Source of the DNA: Aldehydirespirator sp965200005
GTDB taxonomy: Bacteria > Actinomycetota > Acidimicrobiia > Acidimicrobiales > Aldehydirespiratoraceae
DNA: 64,000 nucleotides
Assembly (NCBI GenBank): GCA_965200005.1
Contig: OZ241331.1
Coordinates: 3,224,001-3,288,000, forward strand
Direction: 5' to 3'
In this document: in pieces, positions 58,379 through 64,000 of the stretch
Layout: the number at the start of each line of letters is the position of its first letter
Position numbering within the stretch: position 1 is the first letter of the stretch
Program-made: the position numbers and the translations under genes
The notes under the pieces: generated by a model
Database searches by the model: none
Told to the model about the DNA's origin: nothing
Seen by the model: only the letters and a program-made list of their open reading frames with translations

Positions 58379-58933
58379 CTATTCGAGCTCAGGGTCGAGC
58401 CGTGTAACGAGAGCGACCCCGCCCTCAACACGAACGACAATGACCCGCGCTCCGGGCTCAATCGGCTTGTCGGCTTCCACAAAATCGACAGGAGCAGCCG
58501 TCATCTGGCTGCGAGCCCCTCCTACTGTCAACACGATTCGACCACGGTGTTCGCTCGAGACCGGAAGCGCAACTCGACCGATTGTCCCCTCTATCTCGCG
58601 GTCGCTGACATCACTCGAGGCCTCCGAGCCCCTCAAGAATCCAAACACGACGCTGTTCAACGCCCCCGTGATCACGCCGACCACTAGCGCGAGCAGCAAC
58701 ACCAGCGCAGGGTTGACTCCGAGCAACGTAGCCACAAGCCCGATGCCGCCAAAGAATGTGGCAAACATCGCCAATGTGCTGATCGGAACAACAGAGAACA
58801 CGTCCGCTAACGCGCCCGAATCACCCCCGCCGATCTCGGCCCCTCCGTCAACGTCGGCTTCACCACCTGCAAAGGCAAACCACAACAACAGTGGTGCTCC
58901 GGCAGCAAGCATGAAGGCATACAGCCAGGTCAT
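58379..58933 (-). CDS. NfeD-like membrane protein
   Basis: About 184 residues with membrane helices near 3-20 (MTWLYAFMLAAGAPLLLWFAFAGG), 46-66 (VVPISTLAMFATFFGGIGLVATLL) and 72-95 and a C-terminal beta-rich OB-like domain (EGTIGRVALPVSSEHRGRIVLTVGG ... GARVIVVRVEGGVALVTRL). This is the short NfeD arrangement that normally accompanies a flotillin. The ATG at 58933 is chosen; an open extension to 58987 lacks membrane or family features. Confidence 0.75.
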   Translation of the reverse strand: MTWLYAFMLAAGAPLLLWFAFAGGEADVDGGAEIGGGDSGALADVFSVVPISTLAMFATFFGGIGLVATLLGVNPALVLLLALVVGVITGALNSVVFGFLRGSEASSDVSDREIEGTIGRVALPVSSEHRGRIVLTVGGARSQMTAAPVDFVEADKPIEPGARVIVVRVEGGVALVTRLDPELE

Positions 58934-59021
58934 GGCTTTGGCTCCATAGTCAATCGTTAATATGCCCCGCGCCAACCCGTCTGGCAACCCCCATGGCTAA
59001 GTGGGCGATTTTGGAGGTGTC

Positions 59022-59984
59022 ATGAGCTTCAGTGACTCGTTCTACTCGATGAGACGTGAGGTTCGCAACTGGGGTAGGTGGGGTACCGACGACCGGCTCG
59101 GAACCCTGAACCTCATCACCGATGATGCGGTCGCTCATGCAGCCTCGCTGGTGCGCACGGGCCAGCGAGTCTCTTGTGCGTTGCCGTTGAAACACACCGG
59201 TGGTGTGCAGATCGGGCAGATGCATGGGCGCATCAACCCGCTGCATGCCATGGTCAAGATCAACAGCCCCGACCTTGGCGATGCTGACGGCAAGGGCCTG
59301 GTGCCGCACTTCTCCGATGACATCGTGACCATGCCTCTACAGGCTGCGACGCACTGGGACGGCTTGTCACATGTGAGCTACGACAACACCCTCTACAACG
59401 GCGTTGGTATTTCGTCTGTCCAAGCGATGGGTGGCGCGACAGTGCTCGGGATCGAAAATGTCAGTCATCTCACAGGTCGAGGCGTGCTGCTTGATGTCTG
59501 TGCAGCCAAGGGAATCGAGCGTCTAGACAGTTCTCACGAGATCACTCCTGATGATCTAGACGAGACCGCCGAGCATTGCGGTGTGGAGATGCGCTCGGGT
59601 GACATCGTGTTGCTGCGGACGGGTCGCATCCAGGTGTTTCACGAGATGGGTGCAATGGCATATGTGACCGGCCCTGACGGTGACGGCACAAGCCCCGGGC
59701 CTGGCCTCAACGCGGTGCGCTGGTTCCACCACCACAACGTGGCCGCTATTGCCGACGACACCTACATCTTTGAGGTGTTTCCCGGGGCGAGTTGGGATGA
59801 TGCTCTTGCGGTGCATTGCTTGCATGTAGTGGACATGGGTCTCACGCAGGGCCAGAACTGGGATCTAGAAGCGCTCGCAGCAGCGTGCGCCGAAGAGGGT
59901 CGCTATGAGTTCTTGTTGCAAGCAAGCCCCGAGCCGTTCGTTGGCGGCTGTGGATCGCCTGTAAATCCGGTGGCCGTGCTCTAA
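59022..59984 (+). CDS. cyclase-family (kynurenine formamidase-like) hydrolase
   Basis: A 320-residue metal-dependent cyclase-family protein. Characteristic parts are GTLNLITDDAVAHAASLVRTGQRVSCALPL at the start, TMPLQAATHWDGLSHVSYDNTLYNG with the metal-site His/Asp/His, GRGVLLDV and GDIVLLRTGR. Members hydrolyse N-formylkynurenine, isatin or cyclic amides; the substrate is not known here. GGAGG lies 5 nt before the ATG at 59022. The 271 bp that follow contain no evident gene. Confidence 0.83.
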   Translation: MSFSDSFYSMRREVRNWGRWGTDDRLGTLNLITDDAVAHAASLVRTGQRVSCALPLKHTGGVQIGQMHGRINPLHAMVKINSPDLGDADGKGLVPHFSDDIVTMPLQAATHWDGLSHVSYDNTLYNGVGISSVQAMGGATVLGIENVSHLTGRGVLLDVCAAKGIERLDSSHEITPDDLDETAEHCGVEMRSGDIVLLRTGRIQVFHEMGAMAYVTGPDGDGTSPGPGLNAVRWFHHHNVAAIADDTYIFEVFPGASWDDALAVHCLHVVDMGLTQGQNWDLEALAAACAEEGRYEFLLQASPEPFVGGCGSPVNPVAVL

Positions 59985-60255
59985 CTCCCGGACGGTCGCC
60001 GGATTGCTACCGTAATTCGCTGGATCGACACACTTGCCGGTGCAGATACTTAACTATTCAATGAACCCGATGATTGTTGATTACTTTGATGAGACTCGGC
60101 GCACATGACCCGAGAGGTGTGACAGATTCCACAGTTGATTTTGGGCTCTGGACATCAATTTAGCGTTAGAACACTCCGCATCCGACCGTGCTTAGCAGAA
60201 GCAGCGGTGACATTCGTTGACCACGACACGGCGGCAGAAGTGCAAGGAGAGTTAG

Positions 60256-60669
60256 ATGGCGTTGGAGCAGAAACTGGCAGAGATTGACTTCTTCTCGACA
60301 TTGTCGAAGCGTGAACTCAGGCGGGTTGCGACCCTGGTAACTCCCGTGCGTGTCCCAAGTGGGCGAGTCCTCGCTGAGGAAGGCACTCCGGGTCGCGAGT
60401 TCATGATCATCTCAAGGGGCACGGCGACTGTCTCACGCGATGGTCACGGGCTAGCACAACTCGGCCCAGGCGACTTCTTTGGCGAAGTTGCACTCGTGTT
60501 GGGCACGTTGCGCACTGCAACCGTGACAGCAGACACGGAGATGGTTGTGAACGCTCTCAACCGGCGTGAGTTTGCCACCCTGTTGGATGAGAGTCCCGAG
60601 TTGACAAAGCGGATCTTGCTGGATGCGATGCGGCGCCTATACAAACTCGACGAGAGTCGTTTCAACTGA
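60256..60669 (+). CDS. cyclic-nucleotide-binding-domain protein
   Basis: A 137-residue single cNMP-binding domain without a DNA-binding helix-turn-helix. The beta-roll has VPSGRVLAEEGTPGREFMIISRGTATVSRDGHGLAQLGPGDFFGEVALVLGTLRTATVTADTE, with the GDFFGE(V/L)AL...RTAT phosphate-binding cassette (the usual Arg present). It probably binds cAMP or cGMP and signals to an unknown partner. AAGGAG precedes ATG 60256 with a proper spacer. A hairpin follows downstream at 60744-60775. Confidence 0.85.
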   Translation: MALEQKLAEIDFFSTLSKRELRRVATLVTPVRVPSGRVLAEEGTPGREFMIISRGTATVSRDGHGLAQLGPGDFFGEVALVLGTLRTATVTADTEMVVNALNRREFATLLDESPELTKRILLDAMRRLYKLDESRFN

Positions 60670-60743
60670 GCCGTTGACAGCTTCGACGTAGACCCGCGGT
60701 GACTCCGACGCAGTGAGCTGAGGGGCTAACCGACTGCAACCAA

Positions 60744-60775
60744 GACAGAGTTCAATGCGACAATGCGACTCTGTC
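60744..60775. terminator. stem-loop between CNB gene and ribokinase gene
   Basis: GACAGAGT at 60744-60751 and ACTCTGTC at 60768-60775 are perfect complements (8 bp) with a 16-nt loop containing a short duplicated AATGCGAC. No U-tract follows, so it may be a factor-dependent terminator for the upstream gene or a leader structure for the ribokinase gene. Confidence 0.4.
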
Positions 60776-60832
60776 CAAGGATCCGGGCGCACCGACAGTG
60801 AGACGGGCACGTGAAGTCAACGGAATCTTGAG

Positions 60833-61816
60833 GTGACTCATCGACCCGTGTCACGCGAAACTGAGTATGTGAACGATCCTGAGATGGTGGTTGTGGGTTC
60901 GGCCAACCTTGACCTGGTGGTGACGGTGCCACGCATCCCACTGGCTGGTGAGACGATTCTTGGTGGTGACCTTCAGCAGATTCCCGGCGGCAAGGGAGCC
61001 AATCAAGCTGTCGCAGCGGCTCGTCTCGGACGGAGTGTTTCGATGGTTGGTCGCGTCGGTGACGACGATGCAGCGAGACTGCTTCGGTCTGCGATCCAAG
61101 ACGCAGGGGTTGAAGCGTCGTGTCTGACTTCCACTGCGGGAGTGCCGAGTGGAACGGCGCTCATCTCCGTGGCGAGCGATGGCGAGAACTCGATTGTCGT
61201 GAGCCCCGGTGCTAACGCCCGGGTGTCCGCCGAAGATGTCGTGGCGGCGTCTCCGTTTTTAAATTCTGCGGCACTCGTTCTGTTGCAACTCGAAGTACCG
61301 GTCGAAGCGGTCGTCGAGGCGGCTAGCCAAGCGGCGGGCACTGTCGTCGTCAATCCGGCGCCTGCACCGGCGGGCACGCTCCCAGAGGCACTGCTTGAGC
61401 GCACAGACGTGCTTGTTCCCAATCAGAGCGAACTTGCGACACTTGCCTCGCTGCATGGTGGTCTGACAATTGACCCTCATCACAACCAGCCGGAAACCCT
61501 CGGAATCGACGACGCAGTATCTATGGCTCGCTCCCTGCCGTGCGAGACCGTGGTGGTGACACTTGGTTCACAGGGAGCTGTCGTCGTCAGAGGGCGGTAC
61601 GCAACTCACATTGCCGCCCCGGTGGTCACACCGGTTGACACCACAGCTGCCGGTGACGCCTTCTGCGCGGGTCTAAGCGACGCTCTCATCGCAGGGGCCG
61701 ATCACGTTGAGGCGACAAGGTGGGCGGTGCGTGTTGGTGCTGCAGCAACACTGCGGGCCGGTGCTCAACCTTCGCTTCCGACACGGCGACAAGTGAGCCA
61801 ACTGCTGAGTCGGTAG
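60833..61816 (+). CDS. rbsK: ribokinase (PfkB family)
   Basis: A 327-residue PfkB-family sugar kinase. VVVGSANLDLVVTVPRIPLAGETILGG and IPGGKGANQAVAAARLG are the ribokinase N-terminal motifs and TPVDTTAAGDAFCAGLSDAL the C-terminal PfkB signature with catalytic Asp. It phosphorylates ribose, which fits the nucleoside hydrolase gene 30 nt downstream that would release ribose. GTG 60833 opens the frame; GTG 60869 (MNDPEMVVVG) is an alternative close to the conserved part. Other pentose substrates are possible. Confidence 0.87.
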   Translation: MTHRPVSRETEYVNDPEMVVVGSANLDLVVTVPRIPLAGETILGGDLQQIPGGKGANQAVAAARLGRSVSMVGRVGDDDAARLLRSAIQDAGVEASCLTSTAGVPSGTALISVASDGENSIVVSPGANARVSAEDVVAASPFLNSAALVLLQLEVPVEAVVEAASQAAGTVVVNPAPAPAGTLPEALLERTDVLVPNQSELATLASLHGGLTIDPHHNQPETLGIDDAVSMARSLPCETVVVTLGSQGAVVVRGRYATHIAAPVVTPVDTTAAGDAFCAGLSDALIAGADHVEATRWAVRVGAAATLRAGAQPSLPTRRQVSQLLSR

Positions 61817-61834
61817 CTAACGGCCCGACGCGTT

Positions 61835-61840
61835 TAAGCT
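61835..61840 (+). promoter_or_regulatory. -10 element of a leaderless promoter (TAAGCT)
   Basis: TAAGCT is followed by CACACC (6 nt) and the ATG at 61847 of the nucleoside hydrolase gene, so this gene can be transcribed separately from rbsK as a leaderless message. Confidence 0.5.
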
Positions 61841-61846
61841 CACACC

Positions 61847-62794
61847 ATGGTCGCCGAAACTAGCCAGAACAAGTTGCGGATCGTGCTTGACTGCGATCCC
61901 GGACTTGATGATTCCATTGCCATTCTCACCGCTGCTCACCACGGAGAACTCGTCGGGATCACCACTGTCAGCGGCAACGTCGGTATCGACAACACCACCA
62001 CCAATGCTCTGCTGACTGCCCAGATTGCGGAGCTTGATGTGCCGGTACATAGAGGGGCCGAACGTCCTCTGATCTCCGCGACGATGGACGCAGCACGGAT
62101 TCACGGCGCCAGTGGTCTCGGCGATGTCGAGTTGCCGCCACTTGAGCGCACAGCGGAGTCAAGCGATGCCGCGGGTTACCTGTGCGACATCGCTCGCACC
62201 GTAAGCGACCTGCATCTCATCGCAGTCGGCCCGCTCACGAACGTGGCACTCGCGCTCCGGCGCGATCCCGATCTTCCGAAGCGCTTCGCGTCGATCACGA
62301 TCATGGGTGGCGGCGCGCACACCGGCAATGTCACAGCGGCCGCTGAGTTCAATGTGTGGGCCGACCCCGAGGCCGCAGCCATGTTGTTTACAGAAGCCGC
62401 GCCAATAACCATGGTTGGTCTTGATGTGACTCAGCGTGTCCTGCTCGGAGGGGACGAGTCAGCGCAGATGCGCAAGGCCGGAACAGCCAAAGCTAACTTC
62501 GCGGCCGGTCTGCTCGATTACGCCTATGACCGATGCCGCGAATACGGGCTTGAAGCAGCACCGGTACATGACGCCACCGCCGTGATTGCAGTCACGCATC
62601 CGCACCTGTTCCGCAAGTCGCGCCACCCCGTAGCCGTGGAGCTTCATGGGGAACACACGAGGGGGATGACTCTCACCGACGTTCGCCCACCAGCCGCTCA
62701 TGACGAATCCGCACCACCACTACACGATGTGGTCTGGGACGCCGACGCCCAAGCCGTAATTGACCTGATCATCGAGGCAGTAGTCAGCCCCTAG
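61847..62794 (+). CDS. nucleoside hydrolase (IunH family)
   Basis: A 315-residue inosine-uridine-preferring nucleoside hydrolase-type enzyme. The calcium-binding DCDPGLDD is at residues 14-21; VSGNVGIDNTTTNAL, HLIAVGPLTNVALALRRDP, MGGGAHTGNVTAAAEFNVWADPEAAAML and VHDATAVIAVTHP (His-Asp) are further motifs. It cleaves N-glycosidic bonds of nucleosides to base and ribose in the cytoplasm. With the ribokinase gene in front it forms a ribose salvage pair. Start supported by a leaderless -10 box. Confidence 0.9.
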   Translation: MVAETSQNKLRIVLDCDPGLDDSIAILTAAHHGELVGITTVSGNVGIDNTTTNALLTAQIAELDVPVHRGAERPLISATMDAARIHGASGLGDVELPPLERTAESSDAAGYLCDIARTVSDLHLIAVGPLTNVALALRRDPDLPKRFASITIMGGGAHTGNVTAAAEFNVWADPEAAAMLFTEAAPITMVGLDVTQRVLLGGDESAQMRKAGTAKANFAAGLLDYAYDRCREYGLEAAPVHDATAVIAVTHPHLFRKSRHPVAVELHGEHTRGMTLTDVRPPAAHDESAPPLHDVVWDADAQAVIDLIIEAVVSP

Positions 62795-62815
62795 TCGAGA
62801 GCAGCGAACTCTGGG

Positions 62816-63340
62816 TTAGGGGTGGTGGATTTCGGCTAGCCAGTGGTCGTCTATTCGTATGGGGCAGAGGGCTTGGCAGGCGGCGACCATCCACTTGAGG
62901 ATGTCTCTGTCTGAGGTGCCGATTGCCGGGTGCGCGACGATTCCGTTCTTGGCGTGATCCTGGACTTTGTGCCAACCCGCAGGAAGTGGCACACCGGCTT
63001 CCCGTAGACGATCCAACGCCTTGGGGCCAGTTCCGTGGGCGATGCCGACGGCGGAGGCACCCCCAACGCCCGAGCCGAGCTTCGCTCTCGGGGGACTCCA
63101 GGTGGCCATCGGAATGATCGGACCTCGTCCAGAGAACCACCGACCTACCGCACTCGGAACTGGCAAGCGCTCAATCTGATCATTACGCAAAGCGGGACCG
63201 ACATTGATCCATCCCGAGCCGTCACCATGATCTGATAGCCGGCGCATCTGCGTGACTACGGGCTCCAGATTGTGAGAGTCAAACTCGACAAACTTCGTTT
63301 GGAACCGACCCACACCGGTGACAGTACTGTTCTGGGTCAT
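62816..63340 (-). CDS. conserved-looking hypothetical protein
   Basis: A 174-residue protein when started at ATG 63340. I do not recognise the family. It has a beta-strand start (VGRFQTKFVEFDSHNLEPVVTQM), a middle with GWINVGPALRNDQIERLPVP, Gly-rich loops (GSGVGGASAVGIAHGTGPKAL) and a helical end with GWHKVQDHAKNGIVAHP and ILKWMVAACQALC; two Cys lie near the C-terminus. No membrane segment or catalytic motif is obvious. Its ATG overlaps the divergent ATG of the sulfhydrylase gene by two bases within CATGCATG, an unusually tight divergent arrangement. Confidence 0.6.
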   Translation of the reverse strand: MTQNSTVTGVGRFQTKFVEFDSHNLEPVVTQMRRLSDHGDGSGWINVGPALRNDQIERLPVPSAVGRWFSGRGPIIPMATWSPPRAKLGSGVGGASAVGIAHGTGPKALDRLREAGVPLPAGWHKVQDHAKNGIVAHPAIGTSDRDILKWMVAACQALCPIRIDDHWLAEIHHP

Positions 63341-64000
63341 GCATGACCGGAAGTGGGGATTCCGAACCCGTGCCTTGCACGCCGGAGCCGTACCCGATCC
63401 CACGACCGGGGCCAGGGCTGTACCGATCTACCAGTCGACGAGCTTCGTCTTTGAAGACACTGCTGACGCCGCCGACCTGTTCGCACTCCAGAAGTACGGC
63501 ACGATCTACACCCGCATTTCCAACCCGACCACTGCGGCGTTCGAAGAGCGGATGGCAAGCCTTGAAGGTGGCATCGGTGCCGTGGCGACGGCGAGCGGGC
63601 AGGCCGCTGAGTTCCTGACGGTTACCGCACTAGCTGGTGCAGGTGACCACGTTGTCTCCTCCACCGGTCTCTACGGAGGCACCTACACCCAGTTTGATGT
63701 CACACTCAGGCGACTCGGCATCGACACGACGTTCGTGGACGGCACCGATGCTGACGCATTTGCATCACAAATCACCGCAGACACCAAGTTGCTCTATACC
63801 GAGATCATCGCTAACCCGTCCGGTTCGATTGCCGACATACCGCGGCTCGCCGAAGTCGCTAAAGCACATGACATTCCATTGGTTGTCGACTCAACGTTTG
63901 CCACTCCGTATTTGTGCCGACCCATCGAACATGGGGCGGACATTGTGATTCACTCGGCTACGAAGTTCATCGGTGGACATGGCACGTCAATAGGTGGCGT
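63339..64000 (+). CDS. O-acetylhomoserine sulfhydrylase / Cys-Met metabolism PLP enzyme (3' end outside window)
   Basis: The first 220 residues of a Cys/Met-metabolism PLP-dependent enzyme. TRALHAGAVPDPTTGARAVPIYQSTSFVF is the family N-terminus, followed by YTRISNPTTAAFEERMASLEGGIGAVATASGQAAEFL, VSSTGLYGGTYTQFD, VVDSTFATPYLCRPIEHGAD and SATKFIGGHGTSIGG with the PLP Lys. The overall look matches MetY-type O-acetylhomoserine (thiol)-lyase more than cystathionine synthase or lyase. It uses sulfide, the product of the sulfite reductase encoded at 38.7 kb. ATG 63339; the palindrome ACAGTACTGT at 63321-63330 carries TACTGT 8 nt upstream. Confidence 0.85.
   Translation, partial: MHDRKWGFRTRALHAGAVPDPTTGARAVPIYQSTSFVFEDTADAADLFALQKYGTIYTRISNPTTAAFEERMASLEGGIGAVATASGQAAEFLTVTALAGAGDHVVSSTGLYGGTYTQFDVTLRRLGIDTTFVDGTDADAFASQITADTKLLYTEIIANPSGSIADIPRLAEVAKAHDIPLVVDSTFATPYLCRPIEHGADIVIHSATKFIGGHGTSIGG

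Noticed and set aside
59985..60255. Gene or RNA in the 271-bp gap after the cyclase-family gene
   Set aside because: No frame with coding character, no tRNA-like cloverleaf and no strong hairpin; probably the promoter region of the CNB gene.
1..64000. tRNA, rRNA, transposase, integrase or known riboswitch
   Set aside because: Reading all intergenic gaps gave no convincing cloverleaf, rRNA-like block, recombinase motif or conserved riboswitch core.

Overview
The window looks like chromosomal DNA of a moderately high-G+C actinobacterium, plausibly a free-living member of the Acidimicrobiia; this is inferred from gene content, not from a marker gene. Pointers are a mycothiol amidase (Mca), a mycothiol-dependent maleylpyruvate-isomerase-family protein, an F420-type luciferase-like oxidoreductase, steroid-catabolism proteins that read like mycobacterial IpdA, IpdB and IpdF, and many genes with an actinobacterial leaderless arrangement (TANNNT, about 6 nt, then ATG/GTG). 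I saw no rRNA, tRNA, CRISPR array or transposase.

Layout. 1-9.8 kb: end of an acidic protein, PAP2 phosphatase, SDR, LLM oxidoreductase, secreted nuclease, a catalytically degenerate ChbG/HpnK-like protein, SCP2 protein with Mca, a PhoU/TrkA-C regulator with an MgtE-like transporter, and a RecB-like nuclease. 10-14.7 kb: type IIA topoisomerase subunits A and B. 14.9-22.5 kb: NTF2-like protein, CoA-transferase, NUDIX hydrolase, alpha/beta hydrolase, ABC exporter and a CYP142-like P450. 22.5-29.8 kb: an accessory stretch with a BKACE gene fragment, an AT-rich patch, a tiny ORF with a strong ribosome-binding site, an unknown lipoprotein, a Ski2-like helicase and a two-gene Gabija-type defence operon (OLD nuclease plus UvrD-like helicase). 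29.8-36.5 kb: SDRs, a membrane protein, MDMPI-family protein, LMW phosphatase and ipdBA. 36.5-40.5 kb: siroheme synthesis and a nitrite/sulfite reductase with a repeat/hairpin leader. 40.6-46.6 kb: complete peptide ABC transporter (binding protein, B, C, D, F).

46.8-55.2 kb is a second accessory island. It holds a PLD-nuclease/SNF2-translocase protein, an adenine methyltransferase split by an 11-G homopolymer whose contraction to 10 would fuse the two halves (candidate phase-variable restriction or phage defence), a DUF4143 ATPase, and, directly upstream of that ATPase, 15 copies of an exact-period 23-bp tandem repeat. 55.2-64 kb returns to metabolism: IpdF and an Rv3548c-like SDR, flotillin with NfeD-like partner, cyclase-family hydrolase, cyclic-nucleotide-binding protein, ribokinase, nucleoside hydrolase, an unknown protein and the start of an O-acetylhomoserine sulfhydrylase gene.

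The genes suggest an aerobic heterotroph that takes up peptides and nucleosides, degrades steroid rings and carries at least two phage-defence modules. The observations most worth follow-up are the G-tract methyltransferase/PLD-helicase pair, the 23-bp array next to the ATPase, and the Gabija operon.
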